Below the pieces are notes generated by a model. The model searched no databases and was not told the DNA's origin. It saw nothing but the letters and a program-made list of their open reading frames with translations. A DNA stretch of 11,724 nt from Amphritea sp. (GTDB taxonomy: Bacteria > Pseudomonadota > Gammaproteobacteria > Pseudomonadales > Nitrincolaceae), in assembly GCA_024679635.1 (NCBI GenBank), contig JAIBDA010000029.1:1-11724 (forward strand), written 5' to 3'. This document shows positions 10,023-11,724 of the stretch, in pieces. The position numbers and the translations under genes were made by a program. How positions within the stretch are numbered: the first letter of the stretch is position 1; every line of letters begins with the position of its first letter.

Positions 10023-10046
10023 TGCCCGGGAGTACCTCACCGGGCA
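10023..10046 (-). other. Hairpin in the carA-carB gap
   Basis: On the minus strand TGCCCGG pairs with CCGGGCA (7 bp). With a one-base bulge, an inner GAG/CTC closes a 3-base GTA loop. No T run follows, so it is not a standard terminator. It lies 27 bp past the carA stop and 38 bp before the carB ATG, where it could act as an RNA processing or stability element between the two cistrons. Function is not shown by the sequence. Confidence 0.5.
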
Positions 10047-10073
10047 ACACGTATGAGTCTTAACTCAGGTCTA

Positions 10074-11207
10074 TCAGGCCTTGCGCGCTTCGATATCACG
10101 GATAAAGCGATCAAACAGCGGCGCAACATCGCGTGGACCAGGGCTAGCTTCAGGGTGCCCCTGAAAGCTGAATGCAGCTCGATCGGTACGCTCAATCCCT
10201 TGTAAGGATCCATCAAACAGTGATTTGTGGGTTGCCTTAAGATTCGCAGGCATCGACGCTTCATCGACAGCAAAACCATGATTCTGACTCGTAATCATAA
10301 CCTGCTTAGTAGTTAAATCCTGCACCGGATGGTTAGCACCATGATGACCAAACTTCATCTTCATGCTCTGCGCCCCCGAAGCCAGCGCTAGCAGCTGATG
10401 CCCCAGACAGATACCAAAGATCGGCAGATCAGATTTACAAATTTCCTGAATAGCTTCGATAGCGTAATCACAAGGCTCCGGATCTCCCGGGCCATTTGAC
10501 AGGAAAACACCATCAGGACTTAACGCCAACACTTCTGCAGCTGAAGTTTTAGCCGGCACCACTGTTAGACGGCAACCACGTTCAACCAGCATCCGCAAAA
10601 TATTGCGCTTAACGCCAAAATCATAAGCTACGACATGATGGGGAAGCTCATCTTCGCTGCGTTCCACATGACCAGCTACGCGATCCCAGGTGGTAGAAGT
10701 CCACTGATACGGTTCGTCAGTAGTAACCTCTTTCGCCAGATCCATACCTTTCAGACCGGGGAAGGCTTTTGCCGCTGCCAATGCGCTATCTTCATCGATA
10801 TCGCCGGCCATAATACAACCGCTTAATGATCCCTTTTCACGAAGAATTCGGGTCAGTCGGCGGGTATCTATATCCGCGATACCAACAATATTCTTTTCTT
10901 TCAGGTAATCATCCAGGCTCTGCTCGCAACGCCAGCTACTGGCGACTAACGGAAGATCCCGGATTACAAGACCGGCAACCCATGTATCAGAGGACTCTTC
11001 ATCCTCCTTATTCGTTCCCACGTTACCGATATGCGGATAGGTCAGGGTCACAATCTGACGACAATACGATGGATCCGTCAGAATCTCCTGATAGCCCGTC
11101 ATGGAAGTGTTAAATACTACTTCTCCGTTGGACTGGCCATCAGCGCCAATCGCTACTCCCCGGAAGATACTACCGTCCTCGAGGGCCAGAATGGCTGGTC
11201 TTGTCAA
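10074..11207 (-). CDS. carA: Carbamoyl-phosphate synthase small subunit (glutaminase)
   Basis: Class I glutamine amidotransferase subunit that hydrolyses glutamine and passes ammonia to CarB. It is 377 residues, about the E. coli length. The N-terminal CPSase domain has [21 protein letters not shown] (28-48) and [10 protein letters not shown]. The C-terminal glutaminase carries SNGPGDP, the nucleophile Cys267 in FGICLGHQ, and His351 and Glu353 in GHPEASPG. The start is TTG at 11207 with GGGGAGG six bases upstream. No in-frame ATG exists nearby, and the N-terminus [17 protein letters not shown] aligns with E. coli MIKSALLVLEDGTQFHG. E. coli carA is known to initiate at UUG as well. An unusual leader with a terminator hairpin lies upstream. 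Confidence 0.98.
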   Translation of the reverse strand: MTRPAILALEDGSIFRGVAIGADGQSNGEVVFNTSMTGYQEILTDPSYCRQIVTLTYPHIGNVGTNKEDEESSDTWVAGLVIRDLPLVASSWRCEQSLDDYLKEKNIVGIADIDTRRLTRILREKGSLSGCIMAGDIDEDSALAAAKAFPGLKGMDLAKEVTTDEPYQWTSTTWDRVAGHVERSEDELPHHVVAYDFGVKRNILRMLVERGCRLTVVPAKTSAAEVLALSPDGVFLSNGPGDPEPCDYAIEAIQEICKSDLPIFGICLGHQLLALASGAQSMKMKFGHHGANHPVQDLTTKQVMITSQNHGFAVDEASMPANLKATHKSLFDGSLQGIERTDRAAFSFQGHPEASPGPRDVAPLFDRFIRDIEARKA

Positions 11208-11220
11208 AATTAACCTCCCC
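11205..11220 (-). promoter_or_regulatory. Shine-Dalgarno and TTG start of carA
   Basis: On the minus strand GGGGAGG (11220-11214) is followed by TTAATT and then TTG (11207-11205). This near-ideal site decides the start, since the next downstream Met is well inside the conserved domain. The strong ribosome site may offset the weak UUG codon. Confidence 0.85.
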
Positions 11221-11245
11221 GCTTAGTGCGAAAATCTAAACAGAA

Positions 11246-11326
11246 TTAATAAACAGTAAGTTGCAAAAAAGCGAGGTAGAACAAAATGTCCACCTCGCTT
11301 TTTTGTATAGAATTCTTTGTGTGCAT
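11246..11326 (-). CDS. Putative 26-residue leader peptide ORF through the carA terminator
   Basis: ATG at 11326 opens a 26-codon frame (starts MHTKNSIQKSEV, ends LAFLQLTVY) closed by TAA at 11248-11246, 38 bp before the carA TTG. It starts only about 16 bases after the predicted transcription start and reads through both arms of the hairpin at 11264-11305 and its T run. This layout resembles the pyrBI leader ORF of enteric bacteria. Against it, there is no Shine-Dalgarno, and an AUG-CUC-UGA mini-frame immediately precedes it. A 26-codon frame can also arise by chance. No database family is recognised. Confidence 0.3.
   Translation of the reverse strand: MHTKNSIQKSEVDILFYLAFLQLTVY
11264..11305 (-). 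terminator. Terminator hairpin in the carA leader, candidate attenuator
   Basis: A perfect 14-bp inverted repeat (CAAAAAAGCGAGGT, 11264-11277, with its complement at 11292-11305) encloses a 14-base loop. On the minus strand the GC-rich stem ends in six T (11270-11265). It is symmetrical, so it could also stop plus-strand transcription, but no plus-strand gene is nearby. It lies between the best promoter (11349-11377) and the carA start, and no convincing promoter exists in the 56 bp between hairpin and start. That position suggests attenuation. The alternative is that it simply ends the unidentified gene about 360 bp upstream. Confidence 0.75.
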
Positions 11327-11348
11327 TCAGAGCATGCAAATCGGCGAC

Positions 11349-11377
11349 ATTTTAGTTCATCTAGCGCCCTTTGTCTA
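11349..11377 (-). promoter_or_regulatory. Predicted sigma70 promoter of carAB
   Basis: On the minus strand the -35 TAGACA (11377-11372, 5/6) and -10 TAAAAT (11354-11349, 5/6) are separated by exactly 17 bp. The start is predicted at G11342 or A11341, giving RNA beginning GAUUUGC or AUUUGC and a leader of about 135 bases to carA. This is the strongest promoter match seen in the region. The initial sequence resembles those of E. coli pyrBI (AAUUUG), carAB P1 (GUUUGC) and codBA/upp (GAUUUU...). Confidence 0.6.
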
Positions 11378-11394
11378 TGTCACCCGCCCCTCCA

Positions 11395-11427
11395 TTTTGA
11401 GTATCTGTAAAGATCCAGAACTCAAAA
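11395..11427. promoter_or_regulatory. Operator-like compound palindrome upstream of the carAB promoter
   Basis: TTTTGAGT (11395-11402) and ACTCAAAA (11420-11427) form a perfect 8-bp inverted repeat. Directly inside the left arm, ATCT-GTAA-AGAT adds a nested 4-bp repeat, leaving CCAGA unpaired. It is centred about 69 bp upstream of the predicted carAB start, a position suited to a regulator. No T run follows on either strand, so a terminator is unlikely. It does not match the ArgR box or PurR box consensus by eye. Confidence 0.4.
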
Positions 11428-11434
11428 CTAAAGC

Positions 11435-11582
11435 ATAGTAGCTAGATCGCGACCCACTCGCAGGTTCGTTGCTCGTTGTGGAATTATCAGCCCCTGCACA
11501 ATCAATGCAACAGCTCTCTTACAAAGTCATTAACTCTCTAGCTACCTATCACTTTTAAAAGAAGGCTTTTAGCGAGCAACGA
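11435..11582. repeat. Two interleaved inverted repeats
   Basis: GTAGCTAGA (11438-11446) recurs inverted as TCTAGCTAC (11537-11545). With a one-base bulge the match extends to 12 bp (ATAG.../...CTAT). TCGTTGCTCG (11466-11475) recurs inverted as CGAGCAACGA (11573-11582). The order is A, B, A', B', so the pairs interlock instead of nesting. Both are in non-coding DNA. They could be remnants of an intergenic repeat family or chance. Confidence 0.35.
11483..11510 (-). promoter_or_regulatory. Weak candidate distal promoter for carAB
   Basis: On the minus strand TTGCAT (11510-11505, 3/6) and GATAAT (11488-11483, 5/6) are 16 bp apart, with a predicted start near 11476. E. coli carAB has two tandem promoters, so a second one would not be surprising, but the -35 match is poor. 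Confidence 0.2.
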
Positions 11583-11592
11583 GCAAGTCACG

Positions 11593-11672
11593 CCTTTTGT
11601 GACGGTCGATCTACGAACAGCGGCTCTTATCTCTTTTTGTGACATTCGAGCCACGAACGACGGCGCTTATTT
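11593..11672. repeat. Two degenerate 40-bp tandem repeats
   Basis: 11593-11632 and 11633-11672 are directly adjacent 40-bp units identical at about 31 of 40 positions by hand alignment. The shared words are TTTTGTGAC, TCGA, ACGAAC, CGGC and CTTAT. A third, more decayed copy may lie just before, around 11565-11592 (CTTTTAGCGAGCAACGAGC). The second unit covers the stop codon of the partial gene at 11667-11724. The whole array is non-coding apart from that overlap. Confidence 0.6.
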
Positions 11673-11724
11673 ATCCTTCAAAACATAAACCGATTCAGCT
11701 TCCATACGCCCACCACGACCTACA
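11667..11724 (-). CDS. 3' end of an unidentified gene
   Basis: One minus-strand frame is open from the window edge to TAA at 11669-11667, giving the C-terminus VGRGGRMEAESVYVLKDK. The other two minus frames stop within this stretch. Eighteen codons cannot identify a family. It does not look like the C-terminus of DapB or DnaJ, the genes usually found upstream of carA in related bacteria. It could also be a chance open stretch. Confidence 0.35.
   Translation of the reverse strand, partial: VGRGGRMEAESVYVLKDK

Noticed and set aside
11239..11330. Possible ArgR boxes upstream of carA
   Set aside because: Stretches such as CTGAATGCACAC and CAGAATTAATAAACA share only half-site similarity with TGAATWWWWATTCA. 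No full or tandem 18-bp site was found.
11593..11672. CRISPR array
   Set aside because: The 40-bp units abut without spacers and are only about 78% identical.

Overview
The window is a conserved housekeeping block from a gammaproteobacterium. The protein sequences are closest, from memory, to Pseudomonas and Oceanospirillales-type marine relatives, but the genus cannot be fixed from this sequence alone. Nearly everything is on the minus strand. In transcription order it reads: [unidentified gene, 3' end only] - carA - carB - greA, then rlmE - ftsH - folP - glmM - tpiA, with one plus-strand gene, yhbY, between greA and rlmE. The same gene cluster is found in Pseudomonas and, in part, in E. coli, so the gene content is ordinary.

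Positions 6289-11207 hold a carAB-greA unit. CarA and CarB form carbamoyl-phosphate synthetase, which feeds arginine and pyrimidine synthesis. greA encodes a transcript-cleavage factor whose ribosome-binding site overlaps the carB stop. A perfect bidirectional terminator (6249-6276) separates greA from the convergent yhbY. yhbY and rlmE, both concerned with the 50S ribosomal subunit, diverge from a region of about 120 bp.

Positions 1-5790 hold rlmE (23S rRNA methyltransferase), ftsH (membrane AAA+ protease), folP (dihydropteroate synthase), glmM (phosphoglucosamine mutase) and tpiA (triosephosphate isomerase, missing only its last few codons). A perfect intrinsic terminator lies between ftsH and folP, only 24 bp from the folP start. 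folP and glmM overlap by ATGA.

The part most worth a second look is the 459-bp non-coding stretch 11208-11666 upstream of carA. A good sigma70-type promoter (11349-11377) is predicted to start RNA with GAUUUGC. This resembles E. coli promoters controlled by UTP-dependent slippage. A 14-bp perfect terminator hairpin (11264-11305) lies between that promoter and the carA start. A 26-codon open frame runs through the hairpin, as in the pyrBI attenuator. I read this as a candidate pyrimidine-responsive attenuator for carAB. Further upstream are an operator-like palindrome, interleaved inverted repeats, a 40-bp degenerate tandem repeat and the 3' end of an unidentified gene.

Three genes use non-ATG starts supported by Shine-Dalgarno spacing: carA (TTG), ftsH (TTG) and folP (GTG). 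rlmE may be a fourth (GTG).
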